Of a stretch of 64,000 nt of DNA, positions 1 through 13,226 are shown piece by piece. Positions within the stretch are counted from its first letter, which is position 1; every line of letters begins with the position of its first letter. Under the pieces are notes generated by a model. The model had not been told where the DNA came from and made no database searches. It saw only the letters and a program-made list of their open reading frames with translations. The position numbers and the translations under genes are program-made. Location of the stretch: the NCBI GenBank assembly GCA_029582155.1, contig CM055895.1, positions 8,596,044-8,660,043 of the forward strand, written 5' to 3'. Origin of the DNA: Panopea generosa. Its lineage: Eukaryota; Mollusca; Bivalvia; Adapedonta; Hiatellidae.

Positions 1-600
1 TGAATAATAATCCGGCCTACGTAAGACCGCCTGTTATTTAACAAGAAATTGACGCTTTGTTATTACAATAATGAATGAGTTTTCTTCTGAGATATTTTAT
101 TGAAACTGACACCTGTATCAAAACCATTCAATAGAAAAAAACAGCCACTTCCCTAACATTATCTTACAAATGCAGCACGATTTTGAAAGAAACAAATCAC
201 ATCAAAAAATGATGATAATATCAAATATCATACGTCTCAACTGTATTTTTTCATTTTAATTTAGTGCATAAAAATCCTTTAAAAGAACACATTCTAGTAT
301 AATATGTGTGTGTATGTGTAACTATGACTGTTACCTTGTACTTTTAAAGTATGCACTATCTGGCCATGTTTTACATCAGTATTTTACTTTATTTGATATA
401 TGTTGAAATGATACAAAACCATTGCATCCGGGTCAGTTTTTTTTTATTTTGTCTAGTTTGACCAGTTTTGAGTGTGTTAGTAGTACCCATTAAATCCACA
501 GAGAAATTCAGATTTAAAATGGTCGCGGCCTTTGAAATTTTCAGACTTAGCGGTTGCCTCACAATACAATGTTCCTGTTTCGTATCATATAATGTATATT
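1..600. other. 3' flank, no feature recognised
   Basis: AT-rich sequence downstream of the protease gene. No coding exon, RNA gene or clear repeat seen. Confidence 0.5.
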
Positions 601-826
601 GTTGTATGGTGTTTAGCGTCGCTTTCAACAATTTTTCAGTCATATTGCGACGGTGTCTACTTGAGACAGTATTCTGAGCGCTGTCACACTGGAGTATCAT
701 GCCGCAGACACATGGTATGATACCCCACCCAGTCACATTATACTGACACAGGGTCGACCAGACCTAGAACTCTCCTCTAAATGCTGAGCGTCAAGCGAGG
801 AAGCTTCTAGTACCATTTTTAAAACA
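601..826 (-). mobile_element. SINE family 1 copy, tRNA head missing
   Basis: Shares the body of the full copy at 28590-28898: the GCGACGCTAAACACCATACA 3' end, the GGGTATCATACCATGTG block and the CTTGACGCTCAGCATTTAG block. It stops where the tRNA-like head should begin. Short open frames on both strands here are shadows of the SINE. Confidence 0.85.
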
Positions 827-2357
827 TACAAAGATTGAAAAATAAAGAAACCCCTTTGACATAATAGAATGACCCATTCCATTCAGGTTTACAATTTCCC
901 TGACAAAACTTACGAATGGAAGAAAATCGTGGAAATACTTTGAAGGTTTCGAGGGAACTGTTATGTATATTATTTCATTTATCTAATTATAATGAGTGTG
1001 ATTTTGAGGATTATTTAGTTACATTAAACTAGTCAATTAATGTTGATGAAAATAACTATAGTTAGACACAGAACATAAAGGAATATTTATTGTCAGATGG
1101 CAAACAGAACAAAATAGAAGCACAGATGGGGAAAATGATGACGTGATTATGATGTTGATGATGACAATGAAAATAAATACATTCCTGTAAAACAGTTATG
1201 GATATTGTTTTCATGTCCGTTTATTTCAACATCAGTTTTGGCTGGGTAAATTTTCATTTCCTAATCAAAGAAACAGTCATTTACCAAAATGTAGATACAG
1301 AAAATACTGGAATATGTTTTCAAATGTAGGAGTTTGGTTCCTGCTTCATTATGTAAGAAAAAAAGCAAAGAATATTAAACCAACCAAGATCTAAATTATG
1401 CAAGTTTTGTTTTGAACCTAGTTCATGGTTCATACACAAACATCCAAGGCCACCTATATAGCACTAAGTGTTTTAATTGAATGCTGTGACATAAGAACTG
1501 TATAAACAATAAAATGACATTCATTTGCTAAAACACAAAACTAAAAGTTATTTCCAAAAGGAAGCAATTGTGAATTATGGGATTTAAAACAATGACCAGC
1601 CAAGGTAAGTGTGAATTGTAACTTATTTGCATCCAAATAAAAAAGCAAGTATGCATGTATCTGAGATAAGCCATAAACTACATTGTATAATCATTTGTTT
1701 ATATATGAAAAGGGAAGAAATATTATGAAGATTGATCTTCCTAAACATGTAATTCACAAACTGAAAGTCAAACACATTATTCTACTCTGAGATATCAAAC
1801 ACTGCATGGCTCCTCACAAGTGGGTTATACACATCTCCAAGCATGTGTTGCTGTTTACACCACGTGAAAAGGGTCAAACTGGGTCAAAATTCAAATATTT
1901 AGCAAATTTTCCTTGATATTTCAATTTTAGGGTTATTATGGCAGATTTTGTTTTATGCAAATACTGATTTATTTCATAATTTGTTACTAACACGAACAAT
2001 GTTTGGATGTAATCCATGTAACTAAATTATAGAGAAAATGAAATTAGATATCACGCAATAATCAAATCGCAAACTTTTTGTATTGAACTAGGCTCATTGT
2101 AGTAGCTTTGTTAGCTAATTGTGGTTTAACTACAGTATTATTACTTAAGTGCATGTTACAATGCATATGCGAGAAGTATTTTATTAAATTTGGAAGCAGC
2201 TCGTAATTGATCTCAGTTTCATTATTTAAGTTGTTGTGACATTTTGGTATCTATAATATATAATAATATAAATTAATAGGATTTGTCGAGTTAATTAACA
2301 ATTTGGTTATTGAAGCGGATAGATAAGGCTGAGGTATATCTTGACCATTATTAAAAG
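827..2357. other. 3' flank, no feature recognised
   Basis: AT-rich intergenic sequence without recognisable exon, repeat or RNA. Confidence 0.45.
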
Positions 2358-2478
2358 TTTAGTAGACAAGGATAGTTGTATGTTTATTTAGTAGACAAGG
2401 ATAGTTGTATGTTTATTTAGTAGACAAGAATAATTGTATGTTTTATTTAGTAGACAAGGATAGTTGTATGTTTTAGTT
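2358..2478. repeat. Short tandem array, about 30-bp unit x 4
   Basis: Four near-identical units built on AGTAGACAAGGATAGTTGTA followed by TGTTTATTT, with one or two indels and substitutions between units. Confidence 0.9.
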
Positions 2479-4512
2479 GGTTACATGATCAAAAACCATG
2501 ACAGTTTCAATGCAATAACATCTGTTTTTTTTATTGATGAGGTAAAGCAGTTTATGTGTTGTTGTTTGATACTTAAAATATTCAATACATGTATTTGAGA
2601 TATTTTCTGTGCTATTGTAATACGTTCTCCAAGCATGTGTATAAAAATAAATGTAGCTTTTGTGGAGTGTATAGATATGAATTGAATTATAAATGTTTAT
2701 ACTCGTGGGTAAACCAAACAGTATATGGAAATGTTAGAGTATATACAAAATTGTTACTTTTACTGTTCATCATGAAATGTGCTTTTATATGTATCTCTGT
2801 GGGTTTAAGCATAATGGATTGAAATAAACTACTGCTATTAAAAATGATAATATTATTTATTTTACTTCGACTGTATGCAAGACAAATAATTCTTACATCA
2901 TATCAAGCATGTTCGATACATATAGCTCACTTTTACAGCTGTACAAAATTTTAACTTCGTTCATGCAATAGCATTTATGCGACTTCCTACTACTTTGATA
3001 AGTAAATAATTAAATCAATTCTTTATATAAAAAGAGTGTCCAAATTGACAGTCAATCTTTCTTGAGGTCATCTTAAAATAAAAAACATCATATTACAAAT
3101 TCCATCATATTACATATAATAAATTGTTTTAATGATAAATATACAAAATATGTAAAAACAAGAACAACAAACTGAAGAACAACAAACAAACAAACTAGAA
3201 AATAAAAAAGGAAACTTGCCATATCAATACAATCCAAGATACTCTAGAACTTCATTTATATTAAACGTTAGTAATTATTTTCACGACAACTTCTTTAAAA
3301 TATTTATTTCACATAATACCCAATTTAGGAATTTATTACCCAATTCAGAAATTTAATTTCAAATGGAATGGCTATACAATTAAGTTGACTTTTTTTTAAC
3401 ATGCTACATTCTATCATCATGACTGGTCCACGCAGCGTGACTCTCCATTGTTTTATTTGCAAGTTGCTAGACACGTTTTATCTCGGCCTCGATCTTTCAG
3501 TTTTTCAATTAATCTTCATTTCGTGTTTGATGTCACTCATTAGGATCTGAACTGCCGTTGTTATTGGAAAACAAACATTGGATTGTTGTCGTTCATCGAT
3601 CATTATTGCAAATCAGAGCTAACAAGGTCACAACGAAGAGATTATTAAACCGACATAATGTATAAACGCCGCTCTACCAAAGACATTTGTGCTACAATAT
3701 GGGACAAGCAGTCGCTTTGACATTCCTGTTACCGTCTGTCAAACACTTTTGATGTTTACAATAAAAAAAAATAACCGATATACTTGTATATTTTATGAAA
3801 GTAAGCTATGGTTTGTATGGTCAAAATGACATAGTTACATAGTATTATGTAATAAAACTGGCATCTACAAAGATTTAAAGTCGGTACTTGTCAATATAAA
3901 CTTGTTTATGTCTAACCTTCATAATGTTATTGTTTTATGGTAATCAGTTGGTTTTTCTCTTCTTTCGCATATGCATTTTCCACTTTAGAGCTTACTGCAG
4001 AGTTCACTATATTTTTTAGTTCGTTATATTGTGCAACCATCAAAAAATTTTTTTATTTTATTTCCTTGTTTTTATATTCATTTTAGTTACTGAAAGCGTA
4101 AAGCTACAGCGTAATGTATTTATACATGTATGTAACTGTGATTTCCCATGTTAATATTTACTAAAATATGCTCGTACAAGCAAGCACAATGAACCCATAA
4201 CCAAAGACAATGGCACGACAACCAAAGAAAATAATACACTGATCTATTAAAATAGTAATGCTGAACATAAGATAGTTCAGGCGTTCAAGAAAGAGTGGAT
4301 ATGTGTAGTAATCATCTGTTAGCCCTCGATGGCATATAACTTACACTACACATTCAAACATACGAAGAAAATAATTGACAATGTCACTACTGTCTTTTTC
4401 ATACACACTTTTCTCAATTTCATATTTTTTAGTTTTTCCGTTTATTTTGATGTCGTCTTAAATCCTACTTTCATAATGGAAACTCTAAAACTGTTTTCAT
4501 TATTTAAAAAAC
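2479..4512. other. 3' flank, no feature recognised
   Basis: AT-rich, with no feature beyond the candidate poly(A) signals listed separately. Short open frames here (for example 2589-2822 and 4329-4523) have no domain, motif or codon bias I can recognise. Confidence 0.45.
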
Positions 4513-4515
4513 AAC

Positions 4516-4521
4516 TTTATT
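4516..4521 (-). promoter_or_regulatory. Candidate polyadenylation signal (distal)
   Basis: A second AATAAA on the minus strand about 92 nt after the stop. Either this or the proximal copy could end the transcript. Confidence 0.4.
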
Positions 4522-4556
4522 GATAGAGATTCATTGACATCATTTCACGCGGTGTG

Positions 4557-4562
4557 TTTATT
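4557..4562 (-). promoter_or_regulatory. Candidate polyadenylation signal (proximal)
   Basis: AATAAA on the minus strand about 50 nt after the protease stop codon. Canonical motif and spacing, but the region is AT-rich, so chance occurrence is possible. Confidence 0.4.
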
Positions 4563-4612
4563 GGCATTTTCTGATTTCACTTGATTGCAAAGCACACTTT
4601 CTCCAGTACAGT

Positions 4613-4689
4613 TCAATTTTTGACAACCTTTTGTCGAATCCAGTTAACATAGTTGTAAACACGTGTGTAAACTCCAGGGCTTTTAGCAT
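4613..4689 (-). CDS. Exon 19: C-terminal strand and stop
   Basis: Acceptor AATTTCAG; phase 1 in. Encodes [20 protein letters not shown], then VVKN and TGA. The P-G-V-Y-T-R-V strand and the Y-V-x-W-I C-terminal helix are standard S1 ends. No C-terminal extension or membrane anchor follows. Confidence 0.95.
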
Positions 4690-7600
4690 CTGAAATTTTT
4701 AAATTATGATTAGAATGATTGTTATAATAAAAGAAAATTATTTTGTAAAGAAATGCAAAAGTTATATTTTATATATCACTTTTTTGAAGTTGCTCTATAT
4801 TCAAGCGTTCCATCCTTGTAAAAAAATATTATAATTTACTTTTCTGTATACGTTCAACATTGTAAATTCAGTATCATATTCAAACCAATATCTAAGCTCG
4901 TATACAATTATCACGACCACACAAAGATGTGTGTTTTTGTTTAAACATTATATATCATTCTAGAACGAATAAGATATTACTTCCACATCCTGATCCAAAT
5001 GACGTCACACCCTGCAGATACCAAACATCGTGATACTTTACAACAAGAGGTCCACCACTATCGCCCTGTTCACATAAAATCGTAAATTGGTTCAAATTGA
5101 ATAGCGGTGCTAGTTTGATTTAAAAATATACAAACCAAGTTATTAAATTGTTTACAGTATTGTTAATGTTTTGTTTGTATTTTGAAAATTTTGAACATTC
5201 ATCCTTTACACAACATTTACACAACAAAATGTGTCATATCTTTTTGTCATTAGAGTTTCAACCTTGTACTTATATGAATATATTGTGCAGACATTCTTGA
5301 GAAAAAACAATGTACCAAGCAACGATAAAAGCAATATTTGAAATGTCTTTAAAAGGCCATAATCAGATATATATATATATATATATATATATATCCTGTT
5401 TAGAGTTTGAATTGCACAATAACCATTTGTGTTTGTTTAATTTACTTTGATTTTCCAATGAACATGTAATTAAATGTTTTGGTCATTGAAAAACTGTTTT
5501 ACATGACATTTTGGCGACATAAACGAAACATTAAAACTATCAGTTTTTAATACAACGCCTGTTTTGACTGACATACGATTTTCTCTGTCTAATCATGTTG
5601 TGAGGACGTTTTGCCGTGTTAACTATTTAAATAAATATACCAAAGACAGTGCAAAAACATTGCTTTTTTATACTGACTCTTTGAAGTAATAATGGTATGC
5701 AAAACGTCGTATACATTTGAATTTATTATAATTTCATTGACTAAATACCTGACATGCGTCATGGCCACCAATATCAAATCCAGCGCAGAACATGTTGTCC
5801 GTTATTTGGTTACCAAGGTAGTCGGGTTGATTGCATTTACTATTGCTGATGATTGGAACCATGGCTTGTTTTAAAACACCTGGGCAACATGTAGCTAAAA
5901 CAATACATGATAATGGTTGAATATAAAACTGCGATGTTTTAAAGTGATGAGTTCTTCCTTTTAATATGAAAATAAAGCAACATGTATCTGAGAAAATGTT
6001 GACTGGTAGCTGAATTATTCACACAATTTAATATGTTGACATTTTCTGTTTACTTCATTGCTGCAATGACAAAATGTCTATATTTGTGATTTGTATTCTG
6101 TTTACATTGTATGATTCAATATTTTAGGAATGTTGTCTATTATACTATTTTTTAATTCAAAATTGTGTATGCTGTAATTTGCTGTTAAACGTGTGAAAGT
6201 ACAGAATAACTTAGATCTCTGATCACATAATTGCTGTATAACATAACTTAGAAATTCTCAAGTTTAAAAAAATGTATAACATTCCGTTTGTATATAAGAG
6301 TTATTCCGTATTTGTTCTATTTTTAAGTTTGTTTTTACCAACATTATACTGCTTCAAAAAAAAGATACACGATTACATATTTTGTTTGAATCATATCTAT
6401 CTAGGTTGCATTCAATACAAGTTCCTGAGTATAAATACACGTTAAGTCCCCAAGATTATCCAAATCCAAAACCGTTTACTCAGTCTGCTTTAATCGAATT
6501 TATAAAAGGTATTAATGGCTATCATTTTAAACGCCTATTTTCACAGTCTTAAATGATTTATTTCTATTTCTTTTGTCTGGATTTCCAGCCCACAGAGAGT
6601 CAACATTTTATAACTTCTTTTAAAGAATTTTCTAAAACAGTTCACGGGATTTAATTTAGGTTGAGTAAAATATGATATTGCTGTTATTTCACTTATATAA
6701 AGATTTGTTTTTCCCGTTGTCTACGCATTTCTCATAAGTCTTTTTTTTTAAATCACGATTAAGTTCGTTTATATTTTTATTTTTGAAAACGAGTCAAAGA
6801 GTTCGTGCGTTGTCTTCTTTATATTTATATTTGAGTTTATACGAGTCATCATGCAATGTTGTCGGTTTATCAATAATTAATCTTAACCCTAAAGATTTGC
6901 AAAAATTATCAATAACAGTTGATCAGAAAAAATCTCTTATTAATGCATGTTATGTTAAAGCTCAACTTATTTTTAAACAATGATACTGATACAATCGTGT
7001 TCTGTTATCTCGAAAGCATTATCAAAATCTTATGAAAAAAAACGATATTCGTGACAAATAAATCGTTCATATCGGAACTTACCGAGAGTGCAATTAACCT
7101 CCGTCGGTTGCATTTCAATAAGATTGAACAATACCGAGTAATATCCCTTATTAGCAGAGAGCGCTGCGTCTTCATTTCATATTGCCAGATCAAACGAAAC
7201 ACGTTGAAAACTGTTCGAGTAGCTGAAATCTTTTTTAAAAGTTGACCATTCCACCCCATAATTTATCAAACGCATTCTAACGCTAGTTTATATTTGATAG
7301 ATATCCGAGATAACAGCGACGAGAAACTGACGTATGGACCAATGTTGAAGAAACAAAATTTGGGGAACCGGACGAAAGAAAACAAAAAACAAGAGTAAAA
7401 ACAAAGCTGAGTGTTTGACAATGGTTGAAGAGGATCTGCTGTACTTAATTCTTCCAGATAATTTGAATTTGTATATACGAGTGGACGTCACTAGTTATAT
7501 ATTATCAGGGCTTCTGAATTTTTACATGGTTCCATAAGTGTCAACAGAAGTTTTTTAAGTGGTAAACGCGTACTTGTTATATGCAAGTCACCAATGCCTA

Positions 7601-10600
7601 GTCATTCAATGATTATTAACACAATACTGAGTATTAAGTCTTAATGTAACTATTTCTCTCTGATCCGCACATGGTGTGTGCACATGGTGAGGTAATTATT
7701 AACTTGAATTAGATAACGAAACAATGTATGCCTGATGGGACAAGTGAATAATTGCTGGCGTGTTGGGACAATTGCATAATTAAATTATATTCCTTTTATG
7801 GCAAGTGAATAATTGCTTACTTGCTAGAGACATTGTAAATATATGCATGTTTGGGCAATATAAAAATTGCTGTGTGTCTGATTGGCCAATCAACAACTTA
7901 TTGTTTGCCTATTGTGGCAATTGCTTTGTTTGCCTATTGTGATAATTGCTGTGTGTCTGATTGGCCAATCAACTACTTATTGTTTGCCTATTGTGGCAAT
8001 TGAATAATAGTTTCAAGTTTCAATAATAATTTGCAAGTTTTTGCCAACAATTATAATGGAGTTGTTAGTTACGTTGTATGTTTAACCAAACAACAAAAGT
8101 TTAGACTTTTAGAGTTACTAGGTCATTTATCAATTCAAGAGAAAAAAACAATGTTATCAAAACGCTGTAATTTGTTAATTGTCTTGCTAAAACATAAGTC
8201 ATATGTCATGTTACAAATTAAGGGTCTAAGATAAATGAAATCTTGTTTTTTTTTATAATTCAAACATACTGGCTTGGAAATTATCAGATTTTCATGTTTA
8301 AATTTTGATCTTGAATTGAGATTGATTTCTTACAGGAGACATTTTTCTATTGAAGAATATGGATATATGGAACAATTTAAGTCGCAAATATGTCATATTT
8401 TTCAATTTTGTTTTCGCTTTGTTTTCTAACCAATAGATGATATAGGTAAGCCTAACTGAAATAGATGTATTTACTTAAAATACTTTGTAAGTGTTGTTGT
8501 TGTTGTTTCGAAAGGATGTACAATCATATGATAGTATGTATTGGACTATGTTTAAATAAAATAATAATTATTTTCTGATGTTATCAAATGTAAACATTTT
8601 CAACATAACACCAAATCATGATCCATAAATTATAATTTTATAAATATATATATTAATGCACACGAACCTATGATTTTCTATTTACTAAGTAGAACCCGCC
8701 GCTGGTGTAAACGGCTTGCACTCTAACCACTACGCTACCTCCCCGCTTATATAAATATATGTGTCGATAATACGTGGCTGTAAGTATATTATGATACTAC
8801 ATATAAAAGGAAGTCTCTTTGAATATGTGTCCATGATATGCATGCTGTTAATCCGATTCATTGTTACACGACCAAATAGCAGTTTGCTCCAGCTTAACAT
8901 TTCTTTTTCTATTCGAAGTTAGTAATAAAATATTTATAGTATAACATTTTTCTTTTCACTATTAAACCTATCTTCACGCGAAAGCATTGCAGTTATTTGT
9001 TTCAAACACATTTTCAGGCGATTTGATAAACCAACTCATGATTTTAAATTCGTTAATAAAGGTCTTACAGTACATATACTTAACGTTTCTACCAGAAAAT
9101 AATATAGAAATCGTATTGTCGAAATTTAAAAGTATCTATTGTCAGGAGATATAATTTAACACCTTTTTGTACTATGTGAGAGAAATAGACTGTATTCAGT
9201 TTGCATTATTGATATCGAACTATTAAGCATTTCAATATTCTGCAGTAAACTATTATTAATTATAGTGGCTCTAAAACAAGACATAACTATAATCAGTATC
9301 TGACAAATAATCATAAACGATTGGTCAAGGTCGCTACCAGAGCGCACGCACGTAAATTTTATCAGGATAAGAAAAAAATAAGTAATTGCCAGTTTTAAGC
9401 AGTATGCGGATAAAAATTACTGAAAAAAAGTGGATATGAATAACATCATTATGGCATACTGTACTTTTGAGGCAACAATTTGAAAGAACGGTGTAGTTAT
9501 TTTAGCTTTCTTTAAAACAATGTTGTTGTAGTTGTTGTATGGTGTTTAGCGTCGCTTTCAACAATTTTCAGTCATATCGCGACAGTGTCTACTTGAGACA
9601 GTATTCTAAGCGCTGTCACACTGGGGTATCATGCCGCAGACACATGGTATGATACCCGACCCAGACACATTATACTGACACCGGGCCGACCAGACCTAGA
9701 ACTCTCCTCTCAATGCTGAGCGTCAAGCGATAAAGCTTGTAGTACCATTTTTAAAGTTTTTGGTATGACCCGGCCGGGGACTGAACCCACGACCTTCCGC
9801 GTGCGATGCAGACGCTCTAACACTAGACCACGCCGCGGTGTCTCTTTTAAACAAAGGACTGTGTCGAATATTTTCAAATCGCGTAAGCGCGCACGCTTTT
9901 CTGGACTTGTGTATAGTGAATGGAATGTTGTAGACATCTCTCCATATATACGCTAATTGTTAATGTGTAAGGTTAAAATAATCAGGTCTAGAAGCAGCTT
10001 TTGGAGTAGATAACTACAGGCAAGCACACTTTTATTTTTTCACAAACTTATATTTCATCATGCGTGCCAAGAAAAATCAAGGCCAAGCCAAGAGACGCAA
10101 GGTCCGGGGTGAAAGTTAATCAGGGGAATCTAAATCGGACGATTTAGATACAAGTCTCAAATCGAGCCCAGCAAAAGTCCGTTCAAACGGATAAGATATC
10201 ACAGAAGAGATACATGACAATAAAGGACGGGCTCAGCAACCAAACACAATTAAAACTATGTTCAAGAAAGGCAGAAATCAGAAATTCAGTGAAGAGTCGG
10301 ATTCTCTGAGCGACATTCTCAAATCTTTTGAAAGCAAGTTAAGCAATGTAGCTTCACAAAAATATATAGAAAATGCTCTTAAAAATATGCTCACAGAAGC
10401 TGTGTTTACACACAAACTAAAATATGTAAAAGCAGACATAACACAACAAATAAAATCAGAGATCGACAAAATGTACACATACATTGAAACAATAAAAAAA
10501 ACACTGGTCCTGGAGTACGAATCTAACACAAAGATCATAAAGGAATATTTAGATCTTAAAAATACTATAGATGAAATGAAAATGTCCTTCAAAGACAAAG

Positions 10601-13187
10601 AAAACGAAAACAACTAGATCGAGCAGTATACTGGAAGAAACAGTGTAAGAATATATGGTATTTATGATGACAACCCAGGTAAACAAGCTGAAGTGACAAC
10701 GGAAAAAGTCATAGAAATGGTAAAAAGACATCTACATATACAGATCAGTGCACGAGATGTTGATATAGCGCATAGAATGGGACAATTTTGCGGTGATGGA
10801 AATAGATCAATAATATGTAAATTTGTATCCAGAATGATGAAACTACGAGTGATACAAAATCGTAAAAAAAATAATAGGTAAAACAACAGTTATAAGAGAG
10901 GATCTTACGTTAAAAAATGCTAAAAGACTAGAACTGGTCAGCAGGATAGGAAATGTTACTAGAGCATGGAGTGAGGAAGAACGCATCTTTGCCATTATTG
11001 AAGATGGCTAAAAGTTGTTGTGAATTACAAGACTGACATTTCTAGGCCGTTAGTATACAGTCAACCACAGAGACGGTAAACACAATTGCCGTGAAGAAAA
11101 TATTTCAATCATCAAAATCATTTTGCTTGTGTCACCTTTGTTTTTATGTATGCCAGTGTCTTTAGATTCTAAAATACAGATCAATTAGTTATCGACAAAA
11201 CAAGAACTGAAACACTTCTGTTTACAATCAAACCGTATGCACTCGTCGGAAATTCCAAATCTATTTATAGTTATTATAGGCTTCTGCCAGGTTCAGTGTC
11301 TTTTAATAAATTAAATAGTAATTTCAAGCAGGGTACCATTCCTTTCGGGTCATATCCGGTGTAGGTCTGGGCCATGCGGGATTTTATACTTTGTTATTGT
11401 TTTCATCGAGTAAGCACAAATAACGGCGGATGCACAGTTTATTAACGTTTCGAATAATAAGTATTATGTATCACACTTTATTTCTAATTGTTTCTATAAA
11501 CCAGAGTATCAGTTAGTATGTGAAAATTAGCTAAAATGTTTACACCATCAGGAACGTTATTTGCCAAATTTAGTACGGTATTTTGAGATTTAAAACTCTA
11601 CATATCACGCATATTGGGCATTAATAAATCCAAAAACTGATGTGATCTTTAGTAAACGTACACATTGAACAACAGACTAGCGTTATTATTATGAAACAGT
11701 CTTCAAAATAAAAGAAATCTTAGAATTTATAGTTTTTTATATTGTTCAAGTTTGAAACAAAAGTAGGCATTTAACTTGCTCTATTTAACTTGTCATCTAA
11801 AACATGTTACTGTATATTTCGTATAAAAATTAAATAAAATGGCAAGGAAATGGCATGTTCAGAGATAATTATAATTGCAATATATCAATTGTACTACCAC
11901 TACCATTTCATCAGTTTAATGCTGAAGTTGTATGGTCATGATGGCCAAAATCAAAAAGAGGCTAGCTGATTTTAATTCATGTATCACAAGTGTCCAAGCC
12001 AAGAGTAAACATGTTGATATCAATGCCAACATGATAATGTTTGTTGAGGTCTTATTTGTATCAATATAAAAACACATTGAAACTCCAAAATTAAAAAATA
12101 AAACATTTTTTCCAAAGCGATGTTCCCTTTTTATTAAATAGATATTGTTAAAATATTTGTTTATTCTAATTTATTTTATAGGACATGTCTGTTGAATGTG
12201 TGGAATGTGTACCCAAGATGTAACTGGTATACCAATTAAGAAGTTTTTATTGACTGACATAAGTGTGTGGGTTAAAGCATAGGAGCAGGTGTCTATATGA
12301 ATTCTATATCGCTATTAACAGTATAATGAAGTCTTAACTTTGCTGTAAATAGTGATATAGATATAAAATTAACATTAGCCCTTGTGGATAAAAGAGTCTA
12401 ATATAATTTTCCGTTCACTAATGTACTTTCTAACTGTGTCCTTAATAGGTAAATGAGCCAAAGTTATAAACTCATGTTTGTTTGACAATTACTATAACTT
12501 AGTGATAAATATATCATAAGATATATATATTAGTGTGGTTTAAAGTGTCTGATATAACTTTTCTTACACTGATATTTATGTACTTTCTAATGAACTTATA
12601 TCATGCATAATTAATGTAAATCGATGATAAATATGGATATAACCTGGTTTAAGTACCATACAAGATGTAGGAAAGAAACAATAATGTACAGCTGATCTTA
12701 AAGAACACCTTGACTTTTCGCTTTCGGACAAGGGTTCTAGTATTGATCTGAGGTATACATGTAGTTTTAAAGGTTAACAAATACAATATAAGCAGAAGAA
12801 ATGTCTTTATTTCATGTAACAGTAATATTCAATTAACTGGAATAGTTTATAAAGAACTTGTCAATAGCTGGACATCAAATAGTCAAATAGTTAAGTAACT
12901 AAAACATTATAGCTGGGTTAACTTATATTGTATCTAATATAATTAAGCAACAGGTAAAATAAATACTGTGTTGTTTGTAAAAGTTGTGTTAAAAACAGAA
13001 AGATATGAAGATATTGTACAAGTTTACAAAATATCTTGCTAGGTTGTTATTATAATTGATTGCTATCAGTATTTTACTACATATGAAAAGTTGTTAAATA
13101 TGCTTACTTTTTTTCATTTTTGTTTTTAGGTTATGGATATAATATCAAAACAGGCGGTGCAGTTTAGGAGCTGAAAGTATACAACTT

Positions 13188-13226
<39 letters not shown>

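Noticed and set aside
389-736. Open frames on both strands near 390-740
   Set aside because: They overlap SINE family 1 and repeat its sequence; comparable frames appear at 9710-9956 and 28535-28756, where other copies lie.
7005-7259. Overlapping open frames on both strands (84 and 64 codons)
   Set aside because: No domain, motif or link to the splice chain; expected by chance in a long intron.
10278-10613. Antisense open frames of 60-111 codons opposite LINE ORF1
   Set aside because: Low-complexity shadow of the Lys/Glu-rich coiled-coil coding strand, which has the recognisable motifs.
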